Notes: generated from the sequence alone by a model not told the origin. 64,000 nt of DNA from a bacterium A37T11 (GCA_900109895.1 FOBR01000002.1:1-64000); one strand, 5' to 3'; counted from the stretch's first letter, positions 44,588 through 55,366 are shown. Numbers and translations: made by a program.

Positions 44588-46369
44588 ATGGATAATTTTA
44601 TAGTATCTGCTCGGAAATACCGTCCTGCCACATTTGACACCGTGGTAGGGCAGCAACACATTACTGGTACGCTCAAAAATGCGATCAAAAATAATCAGTT
44701 GGCTCAGGCTTTTCTGTTTTGCGGACCCAGGGGTGTGGGCAAGACTACTTGTGCGCGTATCTTGGCCAAGACCATCAATTGCCAGCAACTGACCGCAGAA
44801 ACCGAAGCCTGCGGTAAGTGTGAAAGCTGCGTTTCCTTTCAACAAGGTGCTTCCTTTAGTATACACGAACTGGATGCTGCCTCCAATAACTCAGTGGAGG
44901 ACATCCGTAGCCTTATTGAGCAGGTGCGAATTCCGCCACAGACCGGCATATATAAGATCTATATCATCGACGAAGTTCATATGCTGTCTCAGGCAGCTTT
45001 CAATGCTTTTTTGAAAACGCTGGAAGAACCTCCTTCCTACGCCATCTTTATTTTGGCGACTACTGAGAAACACAAGATTCTGCCCACTATCCTTTCCCGT
45101 TGCCAGATTTTTGACTTTAACCGCATTCGGGTAGAAGATATGGCCTCCCACCTGGCCAGTATAGCTGATAGGGAAGGGATAGTATTTGATAAGGATGGGC
45201 TGCACCTCATCGCTCAAAAAGCCGATGGTGGACTGCGTGACGCTCTGTCTATGTTTGACCAAATCGTCAGCTTTTCAAACAAGAAGGTAACTTACCAAGC
45301 GGTCATTGACAATCTAAACATTCTGGACTATGACTTTTATTTTAAAGTTACTGACGCCATTCTTGCAGAAGACGCCAGTACCATTTTGCTTACGTTTGAT
45401 GAGATACTCAACCATGGATTTGATGGTAACCACTTCATTAGTGGTCTTTCTGCACATTTTCGCAATCTCTTGGTCGGTAAAGATCTTACCACCCTCAAAC
45501 TACTGGAAGTAAGTGATAATATTAGGCAGCGCTATCTTACCCAAGCAGGGGAATGTAGTGTTGGCTTGTTATTATCAGCTCTTAACCTGGCAAATCAGTG
45601 TGAAGTCACCTACCGAAACAGCAAAAATCAACGATTGCAGGTGGAACTGGCACTTTTAAAAATGTGCCACATCTCATCGGCCATACAGTTGGCCAAGATA
45701 GGAAATGGTGAACGGCAGGAATCGGTAAAAAAAAAACGGGATGATGTACTGAAAGGACCTTCAGGACAGCCACAGCAACACGAATCCGTCGCAAAGCCAA
45801 TTCCGGTAGTGACATCGGCGCCTACAGCTTTAACACTACCATCTGCCGAAAGAGCCCCTGTTGAGCAAAATCCGACGCATGCGGCCAAGAGCAATTGGAA
45901 AAATGTGCAGATAAGTACCTCGCTGCCCAACCTTAGCAATATATTTGATGATAAAGCAGAAGAAGGTAAACAAGAGCCACACTACATCAAGGGCGATGCC
46001 CGTGAACCCTTTACGTATGAAGAGCTCCTGCCGCATTGGCACCGTTTTGCTGACCAGGCAAAATCAGAAACCAAGCTAAGTCTTTTTACGATTATGACAG
46101 CTAATGCACCCCGTTTAGTCGATAACTTCCAGCTGGAGGTGGTGGTTGAAAATGCCGTGCAAGAAAATGTACTCACCGGATCCAAGATAGACTTGCTTAA
46201 CTATATAAGACAAGCCCTTCGCAATTTTGCCATCGACATTATTCCGGTTCAGCAAAAGCAGGACATAAAGCGCAAGCCTTATACCAATCAGGAAAAATAT
46301 CAAGCGCTAGTTGCCAAAAACCCCATATTGGATAAATTGAGGCAGGAGTTCAATCTCCGCTTTGATTAG
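44588..46369 (+). CDS. dnaX: DNA polymerase III subunits gamma and tau
   Basis: 593 residues from the ATG at 44588, which begins the family-typical MDNFIVSARKYRPATFDTVV; upstream in-frame starts (TTG 44546, ATG 44570) add an atypical leader, and a TAACTTCG box lies at 44575-44582. Clamp-loader ATPase: Walker A GPRGVGKT 46-53, zinc Cys at 65, 75, 78 and 81, DEVH 128-131, and ILSRCQIF sensor/arginine finger. Domain III ends near residue 375; residue 380 onward begins with V-K-K-K encoded by a run of ten A. The tail (about 385-480 Pro/Gln-rich, then a C-terminal globular domain) is the tau-specific part binding polymerase. Slippage at the A run would yield a gamma-like 385-387-residue form. The stop overlaps the convergent gene by 4 bp. 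Confidence 0.96.
   Translation: MDNFIVSARKYRPATFDTVVGQQHITGTLKNAIKNNQLAQAFLFCGPRGVGKTTCARILAKTINCQQLTAETEACGKCESCVSFQQGASFSIHELDAASNNSVEDIRSLIEQVRIPPQTGIYKIYIIDEVHMLSQAAFNAFLKTLEEPPSYAIFILATTEKHKILPTILSRCQIFDFNRIRVEDMASHLASIADREGIVFDKDGLHLIAQKADGGLRDALSMFDQIVSFSNKKVTYQAVIDNLNILDYDFYFKVTDAILAEDASTILLTFDEILNHGFDGNHFISGLSAHFRNLLVGKDLTTLKLLEVSDNIRQRYLTQAGECSVGLLLSALNLANQCEVTYRNSKNQRLQVELALLKMCHISSAIQLAKIGNGERQESVKKKRDDVLKGPSGQPQQHESVAKPIPVVTSAPTALTLPSAERAPVEQNPTHAAKSNWKNVQISTSLPNLSNIFDDKAEEGKQEPHYIKGDAREPFTYEELLPHWHRFADQAKSETKLSLFTIMTANAPRLVDNFQLEVVVENAVQENVLTGSKIDLLNYIRQALRNFAIDIIPVQQKQDIKRKPYTNQEKYQALVAKNPILDKLRQEFNLRFD
45727..45736 (+). repeat. A10 slippery tract in dnaX
   Basis: Ten consecutive A at codons 380-383. 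One extra A (or -1 ribosomal shift) reaches TGA at 45742-45744 after two codons; one A fewer (or +1) reaches TGA at 45750-45752. The position, right after domain III, matches the tau/gamma frameshift region of Escherichia coli and Thermus dnaX. Confidence 0.8.
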
Positions 46370-46821
46370 TCTTTGTAGCGTTTAGGATAACCTTCTTCGT
46401 CCAGGTCGTCCCGTTCATCCTCAGGCGTCCGGGACAGTTTCTCATCCAGTTTACTCAAATGCTTAATCCCACTATCAATGTGCATGCTCAAATCATCCAA
46501 GTCTGATTCCAACGATTTTCCCTCGTCATACTCGTCGCCAATCAATGGATTATCTTCATCCCAGTCGCTGTCGTCATCACTTCCTCCGGGTGCTGCGGTG
46601 TCATATGGGTCTCCATGCTGATAATCCGGATCTTCTGAAGCGATATCTAACTCGTAGCTATTCTCCTCTTTATTAAATAATAAATCCTGTTGCTGGGATT
46701 TATCCTTATCATCTTCAATGTTTACTTTGCCATCTGGCGTTAGCAGGTCATCTGCATCCAACTCATCTCCGGGTTCTTTGCGCGGATCTTTGTCGCGCGC
46801 ATCATTCCTATTATTTTCCAT
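46366..46821 (-). CDS. Small highly acidic protein of unknown function
   Basis: 151 residues, rich in Asp, Glu, Ser and Pro with no hydrophobic segment; the middle (GSDDDSDWDEDNPLIGDEYD) is nearly all acidic. The C-terminal part LESDLDDLSMHIDSGIKHLS could form a helix. Likely disordered and cytosolic. Overlaps the dnaX stop by 4 bp; divergent from icd. No family recognised. Confidence 0.65.
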   Translation of the reverse strand: MENNRNDARDKDPRKEPGDELDADDLLTPDGKVNIEDDKDKSQQQDLLFNKEENSYELDIASEDPDYQHGDPYDTAAPGGSDDDSDWDEDNPLIGDEYDEGKSLESDLDDLSMHIDSGIKHLSKLDEKLSRTPEDERDDLDEEGYPKRYKD

Positions 46822-46937
46822 AAAATTTTATCTTTACAAATCTTTAAATATCAAACAAAGGTTTCGCAAATTGGTTTTAATATCGTCATCCTTCCATCAG
46901 AAGCTTATCGTTATTCGATTTTTAAAATCATAAATCT

Positions 46938-46945
46938 TATATTTG
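46938..46945 (+). promoter_or_regulatory. -7 box for icd
   Basis: TATATTTG, 35 nt before the chosen icd ATG. Confidence 0.5.
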
Positions 46946-46980
46946 GCTCCTCTTAAATGTGTAAATCTCAAAAAATAAGT

Positions 46981-48213
46981 ATGTCAATACAAAAAATTCA
47001 AGTTGCCAATCCCGTTGTAGAATTAGACGGTGACGAAATGACCCGTATTATTTGGAAATTCATTAAAGATAAATTGATCTTTCCTTATTTGGAATTGGAT
47101 GTCAAATACTATGATTTAGGAATTGAATATCGCGACCAGACCAACGATCAGGTAACCGTGGATGCCGCGGAAGCCATCAAACAATATGGTGTAGGTATAA
47201 AATGTGCCACCATTACTCCCGATGAGGCTCGCGTGGAAGAATTTGGGCTTAAACAAATGTGGAAATCCCCTAATGGCACCATTCGCAATATTTTGGACGG
47301 AACCGTTTTTCGAGAGCCTATCGTGATCAACAACATCCCCCGTCTGGTTCCGAACTGGACCGCACCTATCTGTATCGGGCGTCATGCCTTTGGAGACCAG
47401 TACCGGGCCACAGACTTTTTGACCAAGGGCAAGGGCAAACTGACCGTTAAGTTTGAAGGTGAAGACGGGACTGTACAGGAATATGAGGTTTTTAACTACA
47501 AAGGCGATGGTGTGGCTCTGACCATGTATAACACCGACGAAAGTATCTACGGTTTTGCCCGTGCCTGTTTTAATCAGGCCCTTAACAAGAAGTGGCCCCT
47601 TTACCTATCTACCAAAAACACCATCCTAAAAAAATACGACGGACGTTTTAAAGACATCTTTGAAGAAGTATATCAAAAAGAATTTAAGGCGCAGTTTGAT
47701 GAAGCCGGAATCACCTATGAGCATCGCCTTATTGACGATATGGTTGCCTCCGCCCTTAAATGGAACGGCAATTTTGTTTGGGCCTGTAAAAACTACGACG
47801 GCGACGTACAGTCAGACACTGTAGCTCAGGGATTTGGTTCGCTTGGACTTATGACTTCCGTGTTGATCACCCCAGATGGCAAGACTATGGAAGCAGAAGC
47901 GGCCCATGGGACAGTGACCCGCCACTTCCGTGATCATCAAAAGGGAAGGCCCACCTCTACCAACCCCATTGCCTCCATATTTGCCTGGACTAGAGGTTTA
48001 GCATTTAGGGGTAAACTAGATGACAATGAGGAATTAATTAATTTTGCAAATACCCTTGAAGAAGTATGTATAGAAACCGTTGAAAGCGGCAAAATGACCA
48101 AGGATCTTGCTGTGTGTATCTATGGAAACAAAGTTACTGCCGATCAATATCTGAATACTGAAGACTTTTTAGGAGCTATTGACGAGAATCTCCAAGCTAA
48201 ACTTGGATATTAA
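46981..48213 (+). CDS. icd: Isocitrate dehydrogenase (NADP+), eukaryote-like subfamily
   Basis: 410 residues from ATG 46981 (an in-frame ATG at 46957 adds eight residues not typical of the family). TCA-cycle oxidation of isocitrate. Visible: [40 protein letters not shown] (isocitrate-binding S-P-N-G-T), the YDG region [34 protein letters not shown], and [20 protein letters not shown] for NADP. Followed at 3 bp by an ArsC/Spx gene. Confidence 0.96.
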   Translation: MSIQKIQVANPVVELDGDEMTRIIWKFIKDKLIFPYLELDVKYYDLGIEYRDQTNDQVTVDAAEAIKQYGVGIKCATITPDEARVEEFGLKQMWKSPNGTIRNILDGTVFREPIVINNIPRLVPNWTAPICIGRHAFGDQYRATDFLTKGKGKLTVKFEGEDGTVQEYEVFNYKGDGVALTMYNTDESIYGFARACFNQALNKKWPLYLSTKNTILKKYDGRFKDIFEEVYQKEFKAQFDEAGITYEHRLIDDMVASALKWNGNFVWACKNYDGDVQSDTVAQGFGSLGLMTSVLITPDGKTMEAEAAHGTVTRHFRDHQKGRPTSTNPIASIFAWTRGLAFRGKLDDNEELINFANTLEEVCIETVESGKMTKDLAVCIYGNKVTADQYLNTEDFLGAIDENLQAKLGY

Positions 48214-48216
48214 GGT

Positions 48217-48561
48217 ATGGACATATACGGCATCAAAAATTGTAATACGGTTAAGAAAGCCTTGGACTGGTTTCAAAAAATGGATATTCCTTATGTGTTT
48301 CATGACTTTAAGAAAGAAGGGTTAAGTGAGTCTAAACTAAAGCAGTGGGAGAAGGATAAAAGCTGGGAAGAGCTACTCAATAAGCGGGGAACTACCTGGC
48401 GCCAGCTTCCGGCCATTGTGCAGGCAGGCGTCGTTGACCAATTATCTGCCAACGCACTTATGCTAGCGAAAACTAGCATTGTCAAGCGGCCTGTCATCGA
48501 GACGGCAGATGGAATTATCGTTGGTTTTGATGAAGCCCTGTATGAGTCCAAAATAAAATGA
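48217..48561 (+). CDS. ArsC/Spx-family (YffB-like) thioredoxin-fold protein
   Basis: 114 residues. MDIYGIKNCNTVKKALDWFQ shows a single Cys in the C-N-T-V site rather than CxxC, and WEELLNKRGTTWRQLP plus SIVKRPVI follow the YffB subgroup. Related proteins are arsenate reductase or Spx regulators, but this subgroup has no settled function. Cotranscribed with icd and closed by a terminator. Confidence 0.88.
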   Translation: MDIYGIKNCNTVKKALDWFQKMDIPYVFHDFKKEGLSESKLKQWEKDKSWEELLNKRGTTWRQLPAIVQAGVVDQLSANALMLAKTSIVKRPVIETADGIIVGFDEALYESKIK

Positions 48562-48569
48562 TTGTTACG

Positions 48570-48603
48570 AAACCCCGGAATCAGCTTTCCGGGGTTTATT
48601 TTT
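48570..48603 (+). terminator. Terminator after icd and the ArsC-like gene
   Basis: AAACCCCGGAA (48570-48580) pairs with TTCCGGGGTTT (48587-48597) around a 6-nt loop, followed by ATTTTTT. Confidence 0.93.
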
Positions 48604-48656
48604 TGAATAAATCCTCATGAAATAGTATATTAGCCCTTTATACCATAATTGTTAGC

Positions 48657-50621
48657 ATGAAACAGATTAGCATTTTTATCATTGCCATCCTAGCTTTATT
48701 TTTACACCCCGGAAAATGTTCTGCCCAGAATATCGGTATCGAAAACGAAAGCTATAATTATAGCGAAGCCTTCAAACCCATTTTTTATTCAAAAAACGGC
48801 AATCAATACCGTTCTGCTAGCGGCAAGCCAGGACCTAGTTACTGGCAGAATCGGGCAGATTATCATATAGCCGCACGTCTGGATGACCAGACCCGGGAGA
48901 TAAGCGGCAAAGTGACCATTGAATATACCAATAACAGCCCGGACGATCTGGACTACCTTTGGTTGCAGTTGGATCAGAACTTATTTAAAACAAATGCCCG
49001 CGGCCATGCCATATTGCCCGTAACCCGTAGTCGTTATGGGGAGTCAGGCAGCGATTTTGAAGGTGGCTTTCATATAAAGTCCGTGAAATTTGCCAACGGA
49101 CAGGATGCAGACACCCTGATCAGTGATACTAGAATGCAGGTCTGGTTGCCATCAGTCCTAAAAGGCGGAGGTAATAAAATCAGTCTAACCATTGAGTACA
49201 AATTCTCGGTACCTCAATATGGAGCAGACCGAACCGGGATCTTACCTACTAGTCATGGAGACATTTTTGCCATTGCCCAATGGTATCCGAGGATGGCTGT
49301 TTATGATGATATCCTAGGGTGGAATACGCTACCCTATACCGGACCCGGAGAATTTTACCTGGAATATGGCGATTTTGACGTGGCTATTACCGCACCTGCT
49401 AACCATATTGTAGTGATGGGTGGAGAGCTACTCAACTCCTCAGAAGTTTTTACGCCAAGTCAGGTAAAACTGCTGGACCAGGCAAAATCCAGCGAAAAAA
49501 CAATCACGGTCAGATCGGCTAAAGAAGTAGCTCAAGCTTCTTCGCGTCCTTCAGAAAAAAAAGAATTAACTTGGAAATTCCGACTGTTACATACTCATGA
49601 CGTCGCCTGGGCTTCGTCTTCATCTTTTATTATAGATGCCGCCAAAATCAACCTTCCTTCGGGAAAACCCTGTCTGGCCATTTCGGCATATCCGGAAGAA
49701 AGTACAGGAAATAATGGCTGGGAGCGGTCTACAGAGTATGTGAAAGCTTCGCTTGAATATAATTCAAAAACCTGGTTTGAATATCCTTACCCCGTGGCCG
49801 TGAATGTAGCCAGCAATGTAGCTGGTATGGAATATCCAGGTATTGTATTCTGTGGCAGCAAGGCAAGGGGAAGTGAATTATGGGGGGTCACTGACCATGA
49901 ATTTGGCCACACTTGGTTTCCTATGATTGTAGGAAGCAATGAGCGGCTGTTTGCCTGGATGGATGAAGGATTTAATACATTTATTAATTCCCTTTCGACT
50001 AAAGATTTTAATCAGGGCGTTTTTAGTAAACCCAGGCAAGATGCCCACCAACAAGCTTTTTTACTTACTAATCCCGCATTAGAGCCCATTTTGAGCGCCC
50101 CGGCAGATATGAAAGAGCGGAATATTGGTATCCTGTGTTATTATAAACCCTCCTTTGGGCTTACCTTATTACGCGAGCATATCTTAGGTCCCGAGCGTTT
50201 TGACAGAGCTTTCAAATCGTACATAAATTATTGGGCTTTTAAACATCCTACTCCAGATGATTTTTTCCATACGATCGAAAATGTAGCAGGTGAAAATCTC
50301 AATTGGTTTTGGCGGGGTTGGTTTCAGAATAACTGGCAGCTGGATCAGGGTATCTCCTCTGTGCAGTATGTAGACAACAATGTAGTCAAAGGAGCACTAA
50401 TCACGATAGACAACCTTCAGAAGCTGCCTATGCCCGTTGTAATGGAAATCACCACCATTAGCGGTAAAAAGAGCCGCGTCAAACTTCCGGTAGAAATTTG
50501 GGAACGAAACAGAACATTTGTTTATAAGTATCCAACGACTGAAGAGCTATCCTCCATTGAACTTGACCCCGACAAAGTCTTCCCTGATATAAATTCAGAA
50601 AACAACCGGTGGAGCAAGTAA
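48657..50621 (+). CDS. Exported M1-family metallopeptidase (copy 2)
   Basis: 654 residues with a signal peptide (cleaved near KCSA-Q). The block [20 protein letters not shown] recurs from copy 1. Zinc site H414-E-F-G-H418 and Glu437 exactly 18 residues later; AGMEYPG is the GxME motif. Likely periplasmic aminopeptidase. Followed 46 bp later by a carboxypeptidase-regulatory-like domain protein. Confidence 0.92.
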   Translation: MKQISIFIIAILALFLHPGKCSAQNIGIENESYNYSEAFKPIFYSKNGNQYRSASGKPGPSYWQNRADYHIAARLDDQTREISGKVTIEYTNNSPDDLDYLWLQLDQNLFKTNARGHAILPVTRSRYGESGSDFEGGFHIKSVKFANGQDADTLISDTRMQVWLPSVLKGGGNKISLTIEYKFSVPQYGADRTGILPTSHGDIFAIAQWYPRMAVYDDILGWNTLPYTGPGEFYLEYGDFDVAITAPANHIVVMGGELLNSSEVFTPSQVKLLDQAKSSEKTITVRSAKEVAQASSRPSEKKELTWKFRLLHTHDVAWASSSSFIIDAAKINLPSGKPCLAISAYPEESTGNNGWERSTEYVKASLEYNSKTWFEYPYPVAVNVASNVAGMEYPGIVFCGSKARGSELWGVTDHEFGHTWFPMIVGSNERLFAWMDEGFNTFINSLSTKDFNQGVFSKPRQDAHQQAFLLTNPALEPILSAPADMKERNIGILCYYKPSFGLTLLREHILGPERFDRAFKSYINYWAFKHPTPDDFFHTIENVAGENLNWFWRGWFQNNWQLDQGISSVQYVDNNVVKGALITIDNLQKLPMPVVMEITTISGKKSRVKLPVEIWERNRTFVYKYPTTEELSSIELDPDKVFPDINSENNRWSK

Positions 50622-50667
50622 AAAGGAAGATAAAAAACACGACGAAGAATAATTTGTTAATAAAGCT

Positions 50668-51360
50668 ATGAAGAACTGGTTATTAATTTTTGCTTTTATT
50701 AGCAGTACTATTACATTAGCTCAGGGACAACAAGTCCTCAAAGGAGTAGTACTTGAACTTAATGGAAATTCACCTATATCACAAGTAAGCATCAAAAATA
50801 TAGAGACCGGTATATCTTCAAAAAGCATCGATGACGGAACTTTTCAGATTGCTGTCAAGATAAACGACCGGCTTCGGTTTGAGCAGATCGGCTTTAAGGT
50901 TGATACTGTGGTGGTCACTGAGTACGAATATAAGCGCGTATACCTCTCCGAAGTGAGCACGGGGGCAATTGAACTGACCGAAGTACAAGTGCGGGCTATG
51001 ACCGATAACCAACTGCAGCGGGAAATTAACGAAGCTGAAAAGCAAGGAAAGGTTGCCGGCACCGTGTATGGAGGTGGCATTGCCATCTCTCCATCGCGTT
51101 GGTTTGGTAGCAGCGGAAAAGCCGCCCGCTATAAGTATCGCATGCTGAAACGTGAGGAAGAAAACCGGAAGATCGATGCCCGCTTTAACGAAGCTCTGAT
51201 TTCTTCCCTTATCCCTCTCAAAGGGGATGAATTGACAGCCTTTATTGCAGCATATCGCCCAAAGCTGAATTTTATTGAAAAATCAGACGACGAACAGCTC
51301 AAGCTGTATGTGGTAGATTCTTATGCCGACTTCAAGAAAAAACAGGAAAAAGGTAAATAA
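50668..51360 (+). CDS. Exported protein with carboxypeptidase-regulatory-like domain
   Basis: 230 residues with a signal peptide cleaved near AQG-Q. Residues about 22-105 form a CarboxypepD_reg-like beta sandwich: QVLKGVVLELNGNSPISQVS, IKNIETGISSKSIDDGTFQI, RLRFEQIGFKVDTVVVTEYE. The C-terminal 120 residues are helical and charged (RYKYRMLKREEENRKIDARF) and unassigned. No TonB-dependent receptor follows. Probably periplasmic. Confidence 0.75.
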   Translation: MKNWLLIFAFISSTITLAQGQQVLKGVVLELNGNSPISQVSIKNIETGISSKSIDDGTFQIAVKINDRLRFEQIGFKVDTVVVTEYEYKRVYLSEVSTGAIELTEVQVRAMTDNQLQREINEAEKQGKVAGTVYGGGIAISPSRWFGSSGKAARYKYRMLKREEENRKIDARFNEALISSLIPLKGDELTAFIAAYRPKLNFIEKSDDEQLKLYVVDSYADFKKKQEKGK

Positions 51361-51393
51361 GCAAAACCATTTTTATCTTTGAAATAAATTACA

Positions 51394-51420
51394 TACCTTT
51401 GCCGACCTGAAATATTTCAG
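51394..51420 (+). promoter_or_regulatory. str operon promoter and leader palindrome
   Basis: TACCTTTG (51394-51401) is the -7 box; six bases later CTGAAATATTTCAG (51407-51420) is a perfect 14-bp palindrome, at or just after the expected transcription start. Confidence 0.55.
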
Positions 51421-51447
51421 TAGAAAAAAAGCAAGTTAAAAAAATTA

Positions 51448-51873
51448 ATGCCTACTATTCAACAATTAGTTAGAAAAGGTAGAGTAGCTCTGGTTGATAA
51501 GAGTAAATCGCCAGCGTTGGACAGCTGTCCACAGCGAAGAGGTGTGTGTACCCGTGTATACACCACTACCCCTAAGAAACCAAACTCAGCCATGCGTAAG
51601 GTAGCCCGTGTTCGTTTGACTAACGGCAAAGAGGTAAATGCCTACATTCCCGGAGAAGGGCACAATCTTCAGGAGCACTCCATCGTATTGATCCGTGGTG
51701 GTCGTGTGAAAGACCTTCCAGGTGTACGCTATCACATTATACGTGGCGCATTAGATACTTCCGGTGTAGCCGGACGGAATCAACGCCGTTCTAAGTATGG
51801 TACTAAACGTCCAAAACCGGGACAAGCAGCCGCACCGGTTAAAGGCGCCGCTTCAAAAGGTAAAAAGAAATAA
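51448..51873 (+). CDS. rpsL: 30S ribosomal protein S12
   Basis: 141 residues. [42 protein letters not shown]-type core, with the streptomycin-loop Lys42/Lys87-type positions in TPKKPNSA and [10 protein letters not shown]. The Lys/Ala-rich tail extends beyond the usual ~124 residues. Head of the rpsL-rpsG-fusA-rpsJ operon. Confidence 0.98.
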   Translation: MPTIQQLVRKGRVALVDKSKSPALDSCPQRRGVCTRVYTTTPKKPNSAMRKVARVRLTNGKEVNAYIPGEGHNLQEHSIVLIRGGRVKDLPGVRYHIIRGALDTSGVAGRNQRRSKYGTKRPKPGQAAAPVKGAASKGKKK

Positions 51874-51891
51874 ATAGCGGAGGACAACAAA

Positions 51892-52359
51892 ATGAGAAAG
51901 TCAAAACCCAAGAAAAGAATCATTTTACCTGATCCAAAGTTTAACGACGTACAGGTAACGCGCTTTGTAAATAACATGATGTACGATGGCAAGAAATCCA
52001 TCGCCTATTCCATTTTCTATAATGCAGTAGAATTAGTTGAGAAAAAAACCAGCGAAAGCGGTCTTGAAACATGGAAAAAGGCACTTGCTAACGTCATGCC
52101 GGCCGTTGAAGTAAAGTCTCGCCGTGTAGGTGGTGCTAACTTTCAGGTACCAACAGAAGTAAGGCCTGAGCGCAAAATAGCCTTAGGTATGAAATGGCTT
52201 ATTTCCTATGCCCGCAAACGTGGCGAAAAGACCATGTATGAAAAGCTGGCAGGGGAAATTATTTCCGCAGCCAAAGGTGAGGGCGCCGCCGTCAAGAAGA
52301 AAGAAGATACCCATAAAATGGCCGAAGCCAACAAGGCATTTTCACACTTCAGGTTTTAA
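51892..52359 (+). CDS. rpsG: 30S ribosomal protein S7
   Basis: 155 residues. [46 protein letters not shown]-type core and [14 protein letters not shown] at the end. 18 bp after rpsL. Confidence 0.98.
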   Translation: MRKSKPKKRIILPDPKFNDVQVTRFVNNMMYDGKKSIAYSIFYNAVELVEKKTSESGLETWKKALANVMPAVEVKSRRVGGANFQVPTEVRPERKIALGMKWLISYARKRGEKTMYEKLAGEIISAAKGEGAAVKKKEDTHKMAEANKAFSHFRF

Positions 52360-52371
52360 AAATACAAATGG

Positions 52372-52452
52372 CACCGATTACACCTGGATACGCCCCGCAG
52401 CCCATCCGCTATGAGACGTTACGGTATAATCGGTGTTTTGCTATTTTATAGC
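52372..52452 (+). promoter_or_regulatory. Two hairpins in the rpsG-fusA spacer
   Basis: CACCGATTA (52372-52380) pairs with TAATCGGTG (52427-52435) over a 46-nt GC-rich interior, and GCTAT (52440-52444) with ATAGC (52448-52452) over TTT. Together they fill the 112-nt gap before fusA. Confidence 0.7.
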
Positions 52453-52471
52453 ATTAAATTACAAACATACG

Positions 52472-54586
52472 ATGTCAAGAGATCTTAAATACACCAGAAA
52501 CATAGGTATTGCTGCCCACATTGACGCAGGCAAGACCACGACTACCGAGCGTATACTCTATTATGCCGGTGTGAGCCACAAAATTGGCGAGGTGCACGAA
52601 GGCGCCGCTACCATGGACTGGATGGCGCAAGAGCAGGAGCGTGGTATTACCATCACCTCTGCTGCCACTACCGTGAACTGGAAATACCGTGGCCAAAACT
52701 ATCATATCAACATTATAGACACCCCAGGACACGTGGATTTTACCGTTGAGGTAAACCGCTCCCTGCGCGTTTTGGACGGCTTGGTGTTCCTATTTTCTGC
52801 CGTCGACGGTGTGGAACCCCAATCAGAAACCAACTGGCGCCTGGCTAATAATTATAATGTAGCCCGTATCGGTTTTGTCAATAAAATGGATCGTTCAGGA
52901 GCTGACTTCCTGAAAGTTGTTAAGCAGGTTAAAGACATGCTGGGCAGTAATGCAGTTCCGCTGCAATTGCCTATCGGAGCAGAAGATTCCTTTAAAGGTG
53001 TTGTGGACCTTATCAATAACCGCGGTATTGTGTGGAACGAACACGACAAAGGTATGACCTTTACCGAAGTGCCCATTCCAGAGGATATGCTGGAGGAAGT
53101 CGCTGAGTGGCGCGAAAAGTTATTGGAATCGGTGGCTGAATATGACGAATCTCTGATGGAGAAATTCTTTGAAGCTCCAGAAACCATCACCGAGCGCGAA
53201 GTGCTTGATGCCTTGCGTCAGGCCGTACTTGATGCCAAGATCGTGCCAATGGTTTGTGGATCATCTTTCAAAAACAAGGGTGTACAAACCATGCTTGACT
53301 ATGTGATGGAGCTATTGCCTTCACCACTTGATTCAGAAGGTGTGGTTGGTACTAATCCGGATACCGGCGCCGAAGTAATCTTAAAACCATCCGAAAAAGA
53401 ACCCTTTGCCGCATTGGCATTTAAGATCGCTACTGACCCATTTGTAGGCCGTTTATGTTTTATTCGTGTATATTCTGGAAATCTGGATGCCGGTTCATAT
53501 GTATACAATACGCGATCAGATAATAAAGAACGTATTTCACGTATTTTCCAGATGCATGCCAACAAGCAAAACCCGATCCCGAACGTAGGGGCAGGTGATA
53601 TCGCCGCTGTAGTAGGCTTTAAGGATATAAAGACCGGTGACACGCTTTGTGATGAGAAGAATCCTATTGTACTTGAATCCATGAATTTCCCAGAGCCCGT
53701 AATTGGTTTGGCTATCGAACCAAAAACGCAAGCCGATATGGACAAATTGGGTATTGCATTGGGCAAACTGGCAGAAGAAGATCCTACTTTTCGTGTACAG
53801 ACAGACGAAGAAACCGGCCAGACCGTTATTTCCGGAATGGGTGAGCTTCATTTGGACATCCTCATCGATCGGTTGCGGCGTGAATTTAAAGTAGAAGTAA
53901 ACCAAGGCGCTCCACAGGTAGCATACAAAGAAGCAATCACAGGGTCTACTGAGCACCGCGAGGTATATAAGAAGCAAACTGGTGGCCGTGGTAAGTTTGC
54001 CGACATTCAAGTGGTTATATCACCCGTTGATGAAGATTATGATATTTCTAAATCACCGCTTCAGTTTGTCAACGAGATTGTGGGTGGTGCCATCCCACGT
54101 GAATATATCCCATCCGTTCAAAAAGGGTTTGAAGCCTCTATCCCCAATGGTGTATTGGCCGGTTACCCACTTACTAGTATGAAAGTTCGGTTGATTGACG
54201 GATCGTTCCACGCGGTTGACTCTGACTCATTGTCTTTTGAAATCGCTGCCCGTACTGCTTTCCGTGAAGCTTTGCCAAAATGCCGTCCGGTATTAATGGA
54301 ACCCATCATGAAGATCGAAGTATTGACTCCTGAAGAAAACATGGGTGACGTTATGGGCGACTTAAACCGTCGCCGTGGACAACTTCAGGGTATGGACAAC
54401 CGTGCCGGATCGCAGGTGATTAAGGCGTTGGTACCACTCTCCGAAATGTTTGGTTATGTCACGCAATTACGTACTATCACCTCCGGACGAGCAACCTCTA
54501 CAATGGAATTTGACCACTACGAGCCAGCACCTAGAAATGTACAGGACGAAGTTATCGCCAAATCAAAAGGAAAAGTACATGCTTAA
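52472..54586 (+). CDS. fusA: Elongation factor G
   Basis: 704 residues from ATG 52472, the family start [16 protein letters not shown]; the longer frame adds 13 residues across the hairpin. GTPase drives ribosomal translocation. G1 AHIDAGKT 15-22, G2 [12 protein letters not shown]3 DTPGH, G4 NKMD, then domains II-V ([14 protein letters not shown] and [15 protein letters not shown] in IV). Intact. Confidence 0.98.
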   Translation: MSRDLKYTRNIGIAAHIDAGKTTTTERILYYAGVSHKIGEVHEGAATMDWMAQEQERGITITSAATTVNWKYRGQNYHINIIDTPGHVDFTVEVNRSLRVLDGLVFLFSAVDGVEPQSETNWRLANNYNVARIGFVNKMDRSGADFLKVVKQVKDMLGSNAVPLQLPIGAEDSFKGVVDLINNRGIVWNEHDKGMTFTEVPIPEDMLEEVAEWREKLLESVAEYDESLMEKFFEAPETITEREVLDALRQAVLDAKIVPMVCGSSFKNKGVQTMLDYVMELLPSPLDSEGVVGTNPDTGAEVILKPSEKEPFAALAFKIATDPFVGRLCFIRVYSGNLDAGSYVYNTRSDNKERISRIFQMHANKQNPIPNVGAGDIAAVVGFKDIKTGDTLCDEKNPIVLESMNFPEPVIGLAIEPKTQADMDKLGIALGKLAEEDPTFRVQTDEETGQTVISGMGELHLDILIDRLRREFKVEVNQGAPQVAYKEAITGSTEHREVYKKQTGGRGKFADIQVVISPVDEDYDISKSPLQFVNEIVGGAIPREYIPSVQKGFEASIPNGVLAGYPLTSMKVRLIDGSFHAVDSDSLSFEIAARTAFREALPKCRPVLMEPIMKIEVLTPEENMGDVMGDLNRRRGQLQGMDNRAGSQVIKALVPLSEMFGYVTQLRTITSGRATSTMEFDHYEPAPRNVQDEVIAKSKGKVHA

Positions 54587-54610
54587 TAAGCACAAAGCTT
54601 AAAGATAATT

Positions 54611-54642
54611 GCTGCCTGTTATTAATAGCTCTAACAGGCAGC
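54611..54642 (+). promoter_or_regulatory. Hairpin in the fusA-rpsJ spacer
   Basis: GCTGCCTGTTA (54611-54621) pairs perfectly with TAACAGGCAGC (54632-54642), loop 10 nt. No T tract follows, so it is a regulatory or processing hairpin rather than a terminator. Confidence 0.75.
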
Positions 54643-54664
54643 ATTAAATAAACAACTAAAAAAA

Positions 54665-54970
54665 ATGAGCCAACGTATCAGAATTAAATTAAAATCTTAC
54701 GATTACAATCTCGTTGACAAATCAGCGGAGAAGATCGTAAAGACCGTGAAACCTACGGGTGCGGTAGTGAGTGGGCCAATTCCATTGCCTACAGAGAAGA
54801 AGATTTATACCGTTTTGCGTTCACCGCACGTGAACAAAAAAGCGCGTGAACAATTTCAGCTTTGCGCCTACAAACGCTTGTTAGACATTTACAGCTCTAA
54901 CTCCAAAACCGTCGATGCTCTGATGAAACTAGAACTGCCCAGCGGCGTTGAAGTAGAAATCAAAGTGTAA
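54665..54970 (+). CDS. rpsJ: 30S ribosomal protein S10
   Basis: 101 residues. [40 protein letters not shown] and [20 protein letters not shown] are diagnostic. Last gene of this str operon: a terminator follows and rplC does not, so S10 is uncoupled from the S10/spc ribosomal cluster here. Confidence 0.98.
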   Translation: MSQRIRIKLKSYDYNLVDKSAEKIVKTVKPTGAVVSGPIPLPTEKKIYTVLRSPHVNKKAREQFQLCAYKRLLDIYSSNSKTVDALMKLELPSGVEVEIKV

Positions 54971-54990
54971 TTTTCACGAAGTTACTGTTA

Positions 54991-55026
54991 CAAAAAAGCC
55001 CTGAATTTATATTTGGGGCTTTTTTG
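54991..55026 (+). terminator. Terminator after rpsJ
   Basis: CAAAAAAGCCC (54991-55001) pairs with GGGCTTTTTTG (55016-55026) around a loop; right arm supplies six T. Confidence 0.92.
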
Positions 55027-55266
55027 TTACTTAATACTGCCTATATACAGTTCGAGATCCAGAATATCTACCCTCCGAATAATGATGATTTTGGCCTTGG
55101 TATTGGGTTTTTGCAACTCTTTTTTAAATCGCGGCAAGTTACCTTTGCCTATTAATCTAGAAATGTAAAGGTATGACGTCATTTTTGTAATCATCGTTGG
55201 GAATTTCCTGAAACGGTACAACTGTACCCCCAATAACGATATGCTTCTATGATAAATAAATGCCAC
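55027..55266 (-). other. Weak unrecognised ORF in the gap after rpsJ
   Basis: The 422-bp gap between rpsJ and the PurF-like gene holds one minus-strand frame of 79 codons. Its C-terminal part (KELQKPNTKAKIIIIRRVDI, LDLELYIG) looks protein-like, but there is no signal, family or promoter, and it ends inside the rpsJ terminator arm. It may be a remnant. The rest of the gap shows only the promoter box at 55367. Confidence 0.25.
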
Positions 55267-55366
55267 ATTTTTGATAACTGGTACTCCCTATTGCGATAAA
55301 CGTGCGCGAATTTTTCCACATATATTTTTTTACAAACAATCTACATGCAAAGCCAAACGCTTTCTG

